From NCBI GenBank assembly GCA_024683485.1, contig JAIKYD010000057.1, positions 1 to 64,000 on the forward strand: DNA of 64,000 nt, given 5' to 3'. Under the pieces are notes generated by a model. The model searched no databases. It was not told the origin of the DNA and saw nothing but the letters and a program-made list of their open reading frames with translations. The translations under genes were made by a program, and so were the position numbers. The DNA comes from Saccharofermentans sp. (GTDB lineage: Bacteria; Bacillota; Clostridia; Saccharofermentanales; Saccharofermentanaceae). Numbering within the stretch: position 1 is the stretch's first letter; the number at the start of each line of letters is the position of its first letter. Positions 45,532 through 53,370 of this stretch are shown here, one piece after another.

Positions 45532-47673
45532 ATGAACAAAAGATCATTTTTCCAGGATGTTGCTTATGCATATTCGTTGCCCTTCCGCAAAGAGGGATTA
45601 AAAGCATTTTTATTTTCCTGTTTGTTTATGTTGATTCCTATAACAGCATTTATCGGTGAAGGAGCTGCTTATTCTGTTGCAGCCGGTAGAAAAGAAGGAA
45701 TAGGAGGATGGGCGAAGCTGGGCCTTAAGCTCATTGCCGTACAGATCATGTATGCTGCTCCTGCTGTCGCAGCTTATGGATTATATTCAATATTGGCTAC
45801 ATATTTATATCTCGGTCTTGTATATCAGTTTATTCTTCTTTTCCTTCTTGTTCTTTGTTCAGCAAGAGCACTTGTGCTGATTCCTGTTGCATCCTGTGCT
45901 GTTGCAATGGGAGCACCACTAAAGATTGCAATAAATGGAAAAGAAATGAATTCCATAATATCAGGAAGCATGGGCAGGTATTTACTGTCAGGTATTATGT
46001 GTTTGCTGATGCTGATTATTTTTGATCTTCCTATGCAAGGAGAATGGCTCATTGTTCTTCAGTATATTCTTGCCTCGATATTTGTGGTTTTATACCGTTT
46101 CTTCAAAGCAGGGCTTTTTATGGGGGTTGTGAGACATTCTCTCGGTATTGCACCACCTTCGGAATATAGAAAGAGCAACGGTGCCAGAATAGGAAAGATG
46201 GTCATATCAGCAGTCTTGTGTGTTGCCCTGATAGGTAATTCTTCATTAAGCGTGTTTGCTACTGGTTTTGATGATGAAAACGGTTTTATAAATTACTATA
46301 GACCAGAAGACGAGGAACCGCAGCCTATTGAGCCGCCAGGACTTGAAGATGTGAGAAATTGGAATAGAAGACCTATTCAAGAATCTACAGGAAAGGATCT
46401 GAATTTGTTATTTAACTTCGCTGGAGATGTTTGCAATGTGACGCCGGTTGTCAGCAATATTAAAAACGGAATTCAAGCTATATATTATTATTATAAGGGA
46501 GTAACTACTACTGATGAAGAACAGAAGAAAGTATACTTTGCAAATTCTTTGTATAAAACGGTTGGAATAATAACTGGTCCATTAACTACGTGGGGAGCTA
46601 AAGTTTTGCAATTTTACGATAAGGCAATGTCTTGGCTTGGCTTTTCTGATGATATATTTGGGACTAAAACGGATGAGTATTTCGGTCCGGTAAAGATCAT
46701 CTTAAAAATTAATGATTTGATGAATGATACGCTAAATAAAGCTGAGGAATATTTTAAACGTGCGGATATTGCATTAGGTGATTTTATAGAATATACAAAG
46801 CGCCGGGTTGCCGAAGGAACGGACTGGTGGCTTACTGAACCGCAGCCACTGCCAGGTCAGAGTGAACTTTTTATAGATAATCCTAACAATCCACTTAACA
46901 CTTCTTACGACAAGAATAACTATGCAGTATCAGAAGGATCATTGGATCTTGACGCTCTTGATGTTGCAGCTAACGCAGAAGAAGAGGATCCGATTGCTGA
47001 TAAACCCGAGTATGACAGTGGAGAAAATAGCAGTGGATCGAATGATGGCCGGAGAGTAAACAATGACAAAACTGCAGAAGACAACAGCGGTGATAAAGAC
47101 GAGATTGATGATGGCATTTCAGCTGATTGGGAAGGAGATAACTTAGGACAGCAGGAGAATATTTTCGATTGTCCGACTGCCATGGAACTTGCCGGATCTT
47201 ATGATAATGGTGTTATTACTTTAAGAGAATACTATATTCCACCTGAACTTCAGAAAGATGAGGAAGATGGTGATGATGGCTGCGACTTTGATATAGATGA
47301 ATATATAGGCAAACCTAATGCCTTCCCGTTTACGCTTGCTTATTCAGATCCAACCACGTTGATCTTTAGTTCAAGCAAGGTAAGTCCTGTATCCGGAACA
47401 TATTCTCCTTATACTGGATTATTGGTAATACCTTCATTTACCATGGAGCAAGATGGAACGAAGATTATAGTATCTATTTCATTTAATCATTGTGCGTTTA
47501 CTGATGAGAGCCACACAGCAGTAGAAGTTTCAGGTACAGTCTTATATGAGTTTACGGGAGAATATAAGGGCGCTTATATCATAGCTGATCTATCCGGAAG
47601 CAGACAGCTTCAGCCAGCTGAAACTGAAACTACTGCCACAGAAGAAGGAGACGAAGAAGAAGGAGACGGCTGA
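45532..47673 (+). CDS. Polytopic membrane protein fused to an exported domain
   Basis: I recognise no named family for this 713-residue protein. Residues 20-205 hold about five transmembrane helices and faintly resemble DUF4013 (AAYSVAAGRKEGIGGW). Residues 218-245 (GKMVISAVLCVALIGNSSLS then VFATG) look like a Sec signal peptide inside the protein. After this comes an exported region of about 300 residues that is helical, then acidic and Ser-rich. Residues of about 545-695 form a beta-rich domain (ELAGSYDNG, AFPFTLAYSD, SGTYSPYTG, FTGEYKGAYIIADLSGS) clearly homologous to the C-terminus of the SGNH hydrolase at 50385. The end is Glu-rich. Confidence 0.6.
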   Translation: MNKRSFFQDVAYAYSLPFRKEGLKAFLFSCLFMLIPITAFIGEGAAYSVAAGRKEGIGGWAKLGLKLIAVQIMYAAPAVAAYGLYSILATYLYLGLVYQFILLFLLVLCSARALVLIPVASCAVAMGAPLKIAINGKEMNSIISGSMGRYLLSGIMCLLMLIIFDLPMQGEWLIVLQYILASIFVVLYRFFKAGLFMGVVRHSLGIAPPSEYRKSNGARIGKMVISAVLCVALIGNSSLSVFATGFDDENGFINYYRPEDEEPQPIEPPGLEDVRNWNRRPIQESTGKDLNLLFNFAGDVCNVTPVVSNIKNGIQAIYYYYKGVTTTDEEQKKVYFANSLYKTVGIITGPLTTWGAKVLQFYDKAMSWLGFSDDIFGTKTDEYFGPVKIILKINDLMNDTLNKAEEYFKRADIALGDFIEYTKRRVAEGTDWWLTEPQPLPGQSELFIDNPNNPLNTSYDKNNYAVSEGSLDLDALDVAANAEEEDPIADKPEYDSGENSSGSNDGRRVNNDKTAEDNSGDKDEIDDGISADWEGDNLGQQENIFDCPTAMELAGSYDNGVITLREYYIPPELQKDEEDGDDGCDFDIDEYIGKPNAFPFTLAYSDPTTLIFSSSKVSPVSGTYSPYTGLLVIPSFTMEQDGTKIIVSISFNHCAFTDESHTAVEVSGTVLYEFTGEYKGAYIIADLSGSRQLQPAETETTATEEGDEEEGDG

Positions 47674-47689
47674 TCAGTTGACATTCTTG

Positions 47690-48397
47690 TTATTGATAAC
47701 TGATCTTTAGAACTTTCTGCCAAACCAATACTAAGATTATGGCTGCGGCTCCTGCTGCAAGTACGGTTATCTGACCGGATGATATAAGTGAACCGTCGTG
47801 GTAATACTTCAGATATTCAAGCAGGAACCGGACCGGGATCGTAACTGCGAGAATAATGTAGATTGCGTGAATCTTGTTGCGCATTTTGGATGTTATGACT
47901 ACTGCGAAAATATGTATAACCAGAAATGCAGCCATATCAACGAGCTGGGCAGGGAAGAATGAACCTGCGTGTTCTCCTCCTAAGTGAACGACAGCGAAAG
48001 GTCCATAATACTCTTTGCCATGACAGCAGCCTGCAAGAAGACACCCTATCTTGGCGAGCGCGTACATCAGAGGAGCGGAAGTGATAAATGAAGCCATTAC
48101 AAGGTCAGGTTTGTCTTTAATGATAATGCCCGAGATAAATACTCCCGCGATCATTCCTACAGCAGCTCCCAAACCCGAGAAACTGACACTGATGCCGTCC
48201 GGAGTTATCTTAAATGTAACGAGAATGGATGTTACCAAAGTGCATATCAGTGTCAGAAGGCATGTGTACTTTATTGTTTGCCAGGCAACTCTGGATCTGT
48301 GCATGCGGAAGACAGCTATTCCAAAACCGGCCACTACTGCAAGGACAACGATCAATGCGTATGGTGACCTGGAAAACTCCGGAATGACTATTTGCAT
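47690..48397 (-). CDS. Lgt-like polytopic membrane protein
   Basis: A 235-residue protein with about six or seven transmembrane helices. The core KIGCLLAGCCHGKEYYGP, the FFPAQLVD segment and the VRFLLEYLKYYHDGS...SSGQ ending correspond in order to GRIGNFINGE, HPTQLYE and RFFIEFLR of prolipoprotein diacylglyceryl transferase. It belongs to the Lgt-like side group with GCxxAGCC rather than to the canonical enzyme, so it may transfer a different group or have no lipoprotein role. Its ATG follows directly on the stop of the upstream gene (zero spacing). Confidence 0.65.
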   Translation of the reverse strand: MQIVIPEFSRSPYALIVVLAVVAGFGIAVFRMHRSRVAWQTIKYTCLLTLICTLVTSILVTFKITPDGISVSFSGLGAAVGMIAGVFISGIIIKDKPDLVMASFITSAPLMYALAKIGCLLAGCCHGKEYYGPFAVVHLGGEHAGSFFPAQLVDMAAFLVIHIFAVVITSKMRNKIHAIYIILAVTIPVRFLLEYLKYYHDGSLISSGQITVLAAGAAAIILVLVWQKVLKISYQ

Positions 48398-49009
48398 TTA
48401 GAATCCTTGACAATCTTTAAGCATATAGGCACACATTGCTATCACCAGGATAACGCATATGATCGCTGCAGCCAGTATGCCGATATATACCCATATGAGA
48501 ATTTTCGCAAACTTGCTCTCTTTAAACTTTATTCTTGCAATAATAACCAGGACCCAGGATGCTATGTAAGAACCTCCGATAAGTGTTGACATAAGTGCTG
48601 TGACAGGTTCTACAGCACTGCTGGATGAGGATAATTCCCCAATGTTCTCAAGGAGTGATGACAGTGTACCGGTTAAGACACTCGGAAGGAAATGCAGCCC
48701 AAGAGAGATGAAGCAAAGGATATTGGCTATCTTTCTTCTGCTTGATTTTTGTTCCTGTGACATCATATCAATATCAGAAAGCGGTGCTGCCTGATATGGC
48801 TGGGCCATATATTGAGGCTGTACCTGCTGCTGATAGGGCTGCTGATACTGCTGTTGATACGGCTGCTGATATTGTTGCTGCAAACCCGGTTGATACACGG
48901 GCTGCTGTAAAGGCTGATTGTTAACAGGCTGAACCGGTTGTGCGGGTTGTACAGGCTGTACGGGTATCCCCTGAGGTTCAGAATTATTTATGATGTTATT
49001 GTTGTCCAT
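48398..49009 (-). CDS. Pro/Gln/Tyr-rich membrane protein
   Basis: A 203-residue protein I cannot name. Residues 1-75 are low complexity, rich in Pro, Gln, Val and Tyr (PVQPAQPVQPV; QQYQQPYQQQ repeats). Residues 90-195 hold three or four helices, with the helix ISLGLHFLPSVLTG and a terminal VILVIAMCAYML. The layout is like DUF4190-type proteins, whose disordered N-terminus is cytoplasmic. It is transcribed toward and directly coupled to the Lgt-like gene. The Pro/Gln repeats echo those of both zinc-ribbon proteins. Confidence 0.6.
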   Translation of the reverse strand: MDNNNIINNSEPQGIPVQPVQPAQPVQPVNNQPLQQPVYQPGLQQQYQQPYQQQYQQPYQQQVQPQYMAQPYQAAPLSDIDMMSQEQKSSRRKIANILCFISLGLHFLPSVLTGTLSSLLENIGELSSSSSAVEPVTALMSTLIGGSYIASWVLVIIARIKFKESKFAKILIWVYIGILAAAIICVILVIAMCAYMLKDCQGF

Positions 49010-49106
49010 TGTTTATCCCTTTCTTTCAGGCTCCGGCCTTGATTCCACGTGTATTCTATCACAAGTCCGCTTTTGAGTACCTAATCTCTGTAAAATGGCT
49101 CTGACA

Positions 49107-49163
49107 TTGTCGCATATATATTTTTAGTGTAAAGTATTGTTATTAGAAGCGGCAGGCATTTTG
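49107..49163 (+). promoter_or_regulatory. Promoter/leader block, module 2
   Basis: TTGTCG, 17 bases, TAAAGT (49107-49135). TAGTGTAAAGTAT (49125-49137) is followed 11 bases later by GCGGCAGGCA, matching the block at 44910 in sequence and spacing. The 329-base gap 49010-49338 otherwise contains no gene; a leader of about 200 bases runs to the ATG at 49339. Confidence 0.55.
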
Positions 49164-49338
49164 TTTGATTTTCGGATAGTCAGATTATCCTTATCTTAAG
49201 AAATTTTTAGAATATTGTTATTTAATTAATCGTTAGTTAACCGGTATCGGGTAAGGTGTTTTTATAGAATAAGTATTATTTCACATTCGGACTGTTGGAT
49301 TAGTCATTGAGATAATTGAGCGAAAAGGGGGAGACTTT

Positions 49339-50388
49339 ATGCCACGATTTTGCAGAAACTGCGGGACTCAGTTAGGTGATGACGGCCGCTGTCCTAATTG
49401 TGGATGGGCTGCACCGTCAGCGTTCACACCAGTGGAGACTCAAGCAAATGTTGCTGCTGTTAAGCCGCGTTTTTGCAGAAATTGCGGAACTCAGATGGGG
49501 ACTGATGGCCGTTGCCACAATTGCGGATATGTTGTTCCGGCACAACATGCAGTTCCAGTACAGCAGGCACAGCCAGTTCAGTCAATTCAACCAGTCCAGC
49601 AAGTACAACCCGTACAACAGGTCCCTGTAGCACCAGTGGTGGCTTCACCGGTTCAGACAACTCCTGTTCAGGCTCCTCAACAGGTCCCCGTTGCCCAAGT
49701 TCAACCGGCACAGGTTCAAGTTGTGCAGCCTGAGCCCAAAAAGAAAAAACAAAAGGCTGCTAATTCCGGAAAGAAGAAAAAAGGATGGGTTGTTCTGATT
49801 CCTATTGGAGTTATTCTTTTAGGTGTGATAACCGTCCTGATATTGAACTTTACTGGCGTTATCCATCTTTTTGGTAAGAATACATCTGCTACATTCAAGC
49901 GTCCTTCGGCAGAAGAGTATTTGTCAAGACTCGGCAAGATTACCAATAAGGATAGTGCGGATAATGTAGCGTTGCTTACTGAGACAGAAGCTTACAAAGA
50001 GTTTAAGTCACGTGGTTTTACCGAGCAGGCAATCGATGCCTATTATGATATTGAAGGCAATTATATCGGATCCGTAGAAATATCACCAGACAGTAAAGAA
50101 AAACATCCTTCTTATCATGTCCTGTACCGCGCCTCTACCGGTATAGTTTGGACTATCGCGCTGACGGGAGATACCTTCTATGCCGAGCCGGTCAGCCTTG
50201 AAGATTCAAGCACTTGGGATGTTCCCAGGGCAATCTCAGAGTCAAATTTCTATTGGGTATATGATGGAAAAGCAAATGCGTATTATACAGTAGATCTGAA
50301 TAATAATGCACTTGTTCTAAAACATGTTAACAGGATCGATACTGCTACACTTGATAAATTGGATGCAAAGGAGATAGACGGATTATGA
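49339..50388 (+). CDS. Tandem zinc-ribbon, proline/glutamine-rich single-TM protein
   Basis: A 349-residue protein. Two zinc ribbons in tandem (PRFCRNCGTQLGDDGRCPNC and PRFCRNCGTQMGTDGRCHNC, residues 2-23 and 42-63) are so alike that they reflect a recent internal duplication. A Pro/Gln/Val-rich linker with QPVQ repeats, a Lys-rich patch (KKKKQK, KKKKG) and one helix (about 152-175) follow. The outside C-terminal domain of about 165 residues has ITNKDSADNVALLTET and YDIEGNYIGSVEIS and no family I know. The ribbons should face the cytoplasm. Overlaps the hydrolase gene as ATGA. GGGGGAG ribosome binding site. Confidence 0.7.
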   Translation: MPRFCRNCGTQLGDDGRCPNCGWAAPSAFTPVETQANVAAVKPRFCRNCGTQMGTDGRCHNCGYVVPAQHAVPVQQAQPVQSIQPVQQVQPVQQVPVAPVVASPVQTTPVQAPQQVPVAQVQPAQVQVVQPEPKKKKQKAANSGKKKKGWVVLIPIGVILLGVITVLILNFTGVIHLFGKNTSATFKRPSAEEYLSRLGKITNKDSADNVALLTETEAYKEFKSRGFTEQAIDAYYDIEGNYIGSVEISPDSKEKHPSYHVLYRASTGIVWTIALTGDTFYAEPVSLEDSSTWDVPRAISESNFYWVYDGKANAYYTVDLNNNALVLKHVNRIDTATLDKLDAKEIDGL

Positions 50389-52250
50389 AAACAATAAAAA
50401 AGCCTATTGTAGTTATTCTATCAGTCTGCATTCTGATGTCTGTTTTCTCTACTTCTGTTTTCGCGGATAAGAAAAAGGAGCCTGTGGACGGCAGGACATA
50501 CCGTAAGGGTGTAAATATGGTATCTATGGGAGATTCTTTTGCCTCCGGTGAGAGCATAGGTTCCTATGGTACGGGAAGTGTTTACGATGAGGATTTTCTT
50601 GCACACCGTTCATATTATTCCTGGTCTTCATTATTGAAACTCCCGGGAAATGGTGGCGGAAGAATGAGGGATTATAAAGGCACAAAGTGGCAATTTGTTG
50701 CTTGTTCAGGTGCTACCACCGAAAACATTTATGGCACTCAGACTAAGGAATATAATCATAATGGTCAAAAAGGCAGCCATGACCTGCCGCCCCAGCTCGA
50801 TATATTCAGCAGCGGGAAAATTGATCCTAAAGAAGTCGATTATGTCACCCTTTCCATTGGCGGTAATGATGTCGATTTTGCCGGTATCATTAAACGCGCT
50901 ACATTGAATATGGAAGGGTATTCCGGTTTCTGTGCAGATGCAATTAGTGACAAGATTAACCACTTTGATGATCCGGGCGGCACAAGGGATAAACTAATTG
51001 ATACATATCGTGCGATAGCAAAACAAGCACCGAACGCAACAATTATAGTTACCGGTTATCCGCCTCTGCTTGATCCAAAGTGTGCAGATGCTCAATTCTT
51101 CAATGAAGATGAAGCTGAATGGGTTAATATGGGTGTTCATTATTTTAATAGTAATGTAAAACTAATGGTTGAAGAATTAAAGAAAGAAGGAATAAAGATT
51201 GAATTTGCGGATATAGAAGCAAAATTCAGGGGACATGAAGCATATTCAAAAGACTCCTGGATCAATGGCCTTGAATTTGGTCCGGATACAAGAGGTGAAG
51301 AACTTGATGACTGGGCAATAACCAGCATGAATTCGATTCATCCAAATTTTGATGGTGTAAAAGCATATGCTGAGTGCGTTCAGGAAGTAATTGACAAGGT
51401 TGAGAAAGAGAAAGAAAAAGAGAGAAAGAAGCTCGGCCTCGATGACGAAGGAAATCCGATAACTGAAGAATCTTCGTCCTCAGAATCATCTGATCCTGAA
51501 GATGTTGTTCCAGATGATTCCAATGTCGAAGAAAAGGAACTTGATTACGGTTATCCGAATGTATATGAGATCGCAGGTTCATATGATGACGGTCTTTTCA
51601 GTGTTACCGATTATGATATACCGGAAGCTGTTCTTAAAAGTATGAATGATAAAGCGGATTTTTGGTCGAAGATGCTTGGCTGTGATGATGAGGATCTCGG
51701 ATGTGAGGTTACTGAAGAGGATATTACTGTTCATGATGCCGCTTATCCGTTTACTCTTGAATATCTTGGTGATAATACTTTTAAATTTACCAGCTCCAAG
51801 TTGGGAACAACTACAGCATATTATGATCCGTATTCAGGCGCACTTAGTGTGGATCCGATCAACTGCTCGGATATGGGAGGCAAAGCCATAGTTAGATTCC
51901 ATCTGACCTGTAATTACGATGATGTGTATTCGAGGTCGGCTGTAATCATAAGCGGTACAGCATCATTTGATTTTGAAGGCGATTATAAAGGTATGTACTT
52001 TGACGGGGATTTCTCCGGTAGCAAGGATATCCCTTATTATGAAGTCGAAGAGACGACTAATGATGACTGGTTTGATGATTGGCCTGACAACAGTGAAGAA
52101 TGGGATCCTGAGTTATGGGATGAATGGGAGCACCCTGAAGATTATGAATTAACAGATGAAGAAAAATGGCAAGGATTAGAAGAAGACTGGGGAGACAACA
52201 GTAAAGACTGGGATCCTGATATGTGGGATGAATGGGAAGAAGGAAATTAA
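50385..52250 (+). CDS. Secreted SGNH/GDSL hydrolase with shared C-terminal domain
   Basis: A 621-residue exported esterase-type protein. Signal peptide 1-27 (ends STSVFAD). The SGNH domain, about 40-330, has block I SMGDSFASGES with the nucleophile Ser, block III SIGGNDVDF, and a C-terminal His in SIHPNFDG. The large size and Cys pattern resemble actinobacterial secreted SGNH lipases. After an acidic linker, residues of about 387-550 form the domain shared with the 45532 protein (EIAGSYDDG, AYPFTLEYLG, FEGDYKGMYFDGDFSGS). The tail is Asp/Glu/Trp-rich and repeats DNSxxWDPxxWDEWE twice. It has an ATGA overlap with the zinc-ribbon gene. Confidence 0.75.
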   Translation: MKTIKKPIVVILSVCILMSVFSTSVFADKKKEPVDGRTYRKGVNMVSMGDSFASGESIGSYGTGSVYDEDFLAHRSYYSWSSLLKLPGNGGGRMRDYKGTKWQFVACSGATTENIYGTQTKEYNHNGQKGSHDLPPQLDIFSSGKIDPKEVDYVTLSIGGNDVDFAGIIKRATLNMEGYSGFCADAISDKINHFDDPGGTRDKLIDTYRAIAKQAPNATIIVTGYPPLLDPKCADAQFFNEDEAEWVNMGVHYFNSNVKLMVEELKKEGIKIEFADIEAKFRGHEAYSKDSWINGLEFGPDTRGEELDDWAITSMNSIHPNFDGVKAYAECVQEVIDKVEKEKEKERKKLGLDDEGNPITEESSSSESSDPEDVVPDDSNVEEKELDYGYPNVYEIAGSYDDGLFSVTDYDIPEAVLKSMNDKADFWSKMLGCDDEDLGCEVTEEDITVHDAAYPFTLEYLGDNTFKFTSSKLGTTTAYYDPYSGALSVDPINCSDMGGKAIVRFHLTCNYDDVYSRSAVIISGTASFDFEGDYKGMYFDGDFSGSKDIPYYEVEETTNDDWFDDWPDNSEEWDPELWDEWEHPEDYELTDEEKWQGLEEDWGDNSKDWDPDMWDEWEEGN

Positions 52251-52284
52251 TGCTTTAGGATACAATGATTAATACATGATCCAC

Positions 52285-52323
52285 GTGGGCTGTCTCAGAA
52301 CAATATGAGACAGCCCGCTTTTT
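52285..52323 (+). terminator. Rho-independent terminator
   Basis: GTGGGCTGTCTCA and TGAGACAGCCCGC pair over 13 positions (one G-T) with an 8-base loop, followed by TTTTT. It ends the hydrolase operon before the convergent pseudouridine synthase gene and shares GGGCTGTCTCA with the gdhA terminator. Confidence 0.8.
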
Positions 52324-52344
52324 GAAAGCCGGATTGCATCTGAA

Positions 52345-53250
52345 TTAATATTTGAACCCGTCAACAACCTTTTGCATATCGTCCGGCAACGGTGATTCGA
52401 AAATCTTTACCTTGCCATTGTCAAAAGGATCATTGTATTCGATCTTGCAGGCATGAAGGGCACACCTGCCAGGCAAACTGTCATAGATCAGAGCCTGTTT
52501 TCTAAGTTCCTCATTCGGATTGTCAATTGAGAGCGGACCGTATAGACCGTCTCCCAAGAGAGGATGCCCGACATGACAGCAATGGGTTCGTATCTGATGA
52601 CATCTTCCTGTCTCGAGTTCGAATTCAACAAGTGATATGTCAGCTTTGGAGTAATACTCAACTGTTCTGTAATGAGTAACTGATGGTTTGCCGTTCTCGA
52701 CACAGTCCCGTATCATCACTGAATTCTCGCGCCTTGCTATAGGGAAAGATAACGTGCCGGCTTCAGGATCGAACCTGCCGTAACAGAGAGCCAGATAGGA
52801 TTTCTTAATATCTGCATCTGTAGCGAGCATATTGTGCGCATAACCGTCCTTGGCCACGATCAGCAGACCTGATGTCTCACGGTCAAGGCGCATGACAGGA
52901 TGGAGAGTATTCGGGGAAAGGCAAGTGAGCAAAGAATCTTCAAGATGCCCGTGGGAAGGATGGGTGACCATTCCTGCAGGTTTGTTTATCACTGCATAAG
53001 ACTCATTTTCGAAAAATACTCCAACATTGGAAGGCGGTGTCAGCTTACCTGAGTTATCCTCATATTCAAAGAAGAGCTCATCTCCGGTCTTAACGCGGTC
53101 CTTTACTCTCGCGTGGACACCGTTCAGATCAACGGTTCCGTAGAGTTTTACGCGCTTGACCCATGTGGTGCTCATTGCAAATTCGCGCCTCATTATCTGC
53201 TGGATCTCGCAGCCGTTATATTCACTTTGAACAAAATATTTGATTTTCAT
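52345..53250 (-). CDS. RluA family pseudouridine synthase
   Basis: Isomerises uridine to pseudouridine in rRNA or tRNA. An N-terminal S4-like RNA-binding region (STTWVKRVKLYGTVDLNG) precedes the catalytic domain. Motif II is HPVMRLDRETSGLLIVAKD with the catalytic Asp, and the conserved ETGRCHQIRTHCCHVGHPLLGD follows. The length of 301 is usual for RluD-like enzymes. The exact target base cannot be told. It is divergent from RNase Y and convergent with the SGNH operon. Confidence 0.92.
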   Translation of the reverse strand: MKIKYFVQSEYNGCEIQQIMRREFAMSTTWVKRVKLYGTVDLNGVHARVKDRVKTGDELFFEYEDNSGKLTPPSNVGVFFENESYAVINKPAGMVTHPSHGHLEDSLLTCLSPNTLHPVMRLDRETSGLLIVAKDGYAHNMLATDADIKKSYLALCYGRFDPEAGTLSFPIARRENSVMIRDCVENGKPSVTHYRTVEYYSKADISLVEFELETGRCHQIRTHCCHVGHPLLGDGLYGPLSIDNPNEELRKQALIYDSLPGRCALHACKIEYNDPFDNGKVKIFESPLPDDMQKVVDGFKY

Positions 53251-53270
53251 TGTTACATTCTAACAAATTA

Positions 53271-53299
53271 TTGACAGATAAAGCATTTATTTCTAAAAT
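53271..53299 (+). promoter_or_regulatory. Promoter of the RNase Y gene
   Basis: TTGACA, 17 bases, TAAAAT: near-consensus sigma-A. The track ATG at 53305 would fall at the transcription start, which supports the downstream GTG start. Confidence 0.7.
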
Positions 53300-53370
53300 A
53301 TTCAATGGCTTGTCAGAGCCATTTTATACGATCTTTGACAACTAAATATTTTTTGGAGGTGAGTACCAAC

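Noticed and set aside
48742-48924. Possible CRISPR or tandem repeat in the CTGCTGATA-rich stretch
   Set aside because: The repeats are imperfect, 9-24 bases, in frame, and encode the Gln/Pro/Tyr-rich N-terminus of the minus-strand protein; there are no spacers.
41050-49111. Identical 11-mer CTGACATTGTC upstream of nadK and of the 49339 gene
   Set aside because: Many shared 11- to 12-mers are expected by chance in 64 kb; one copy includes the dxs stop codon and neither flank continues the match well.
49460-49733. Overlapping ORFs on both strands over the Pro/Gln linker of the 49339 protein
   Set aside because: Low-complexity coding repeats open several frames; only the zinc-ribbon frame has family features and a ribosome binding site.
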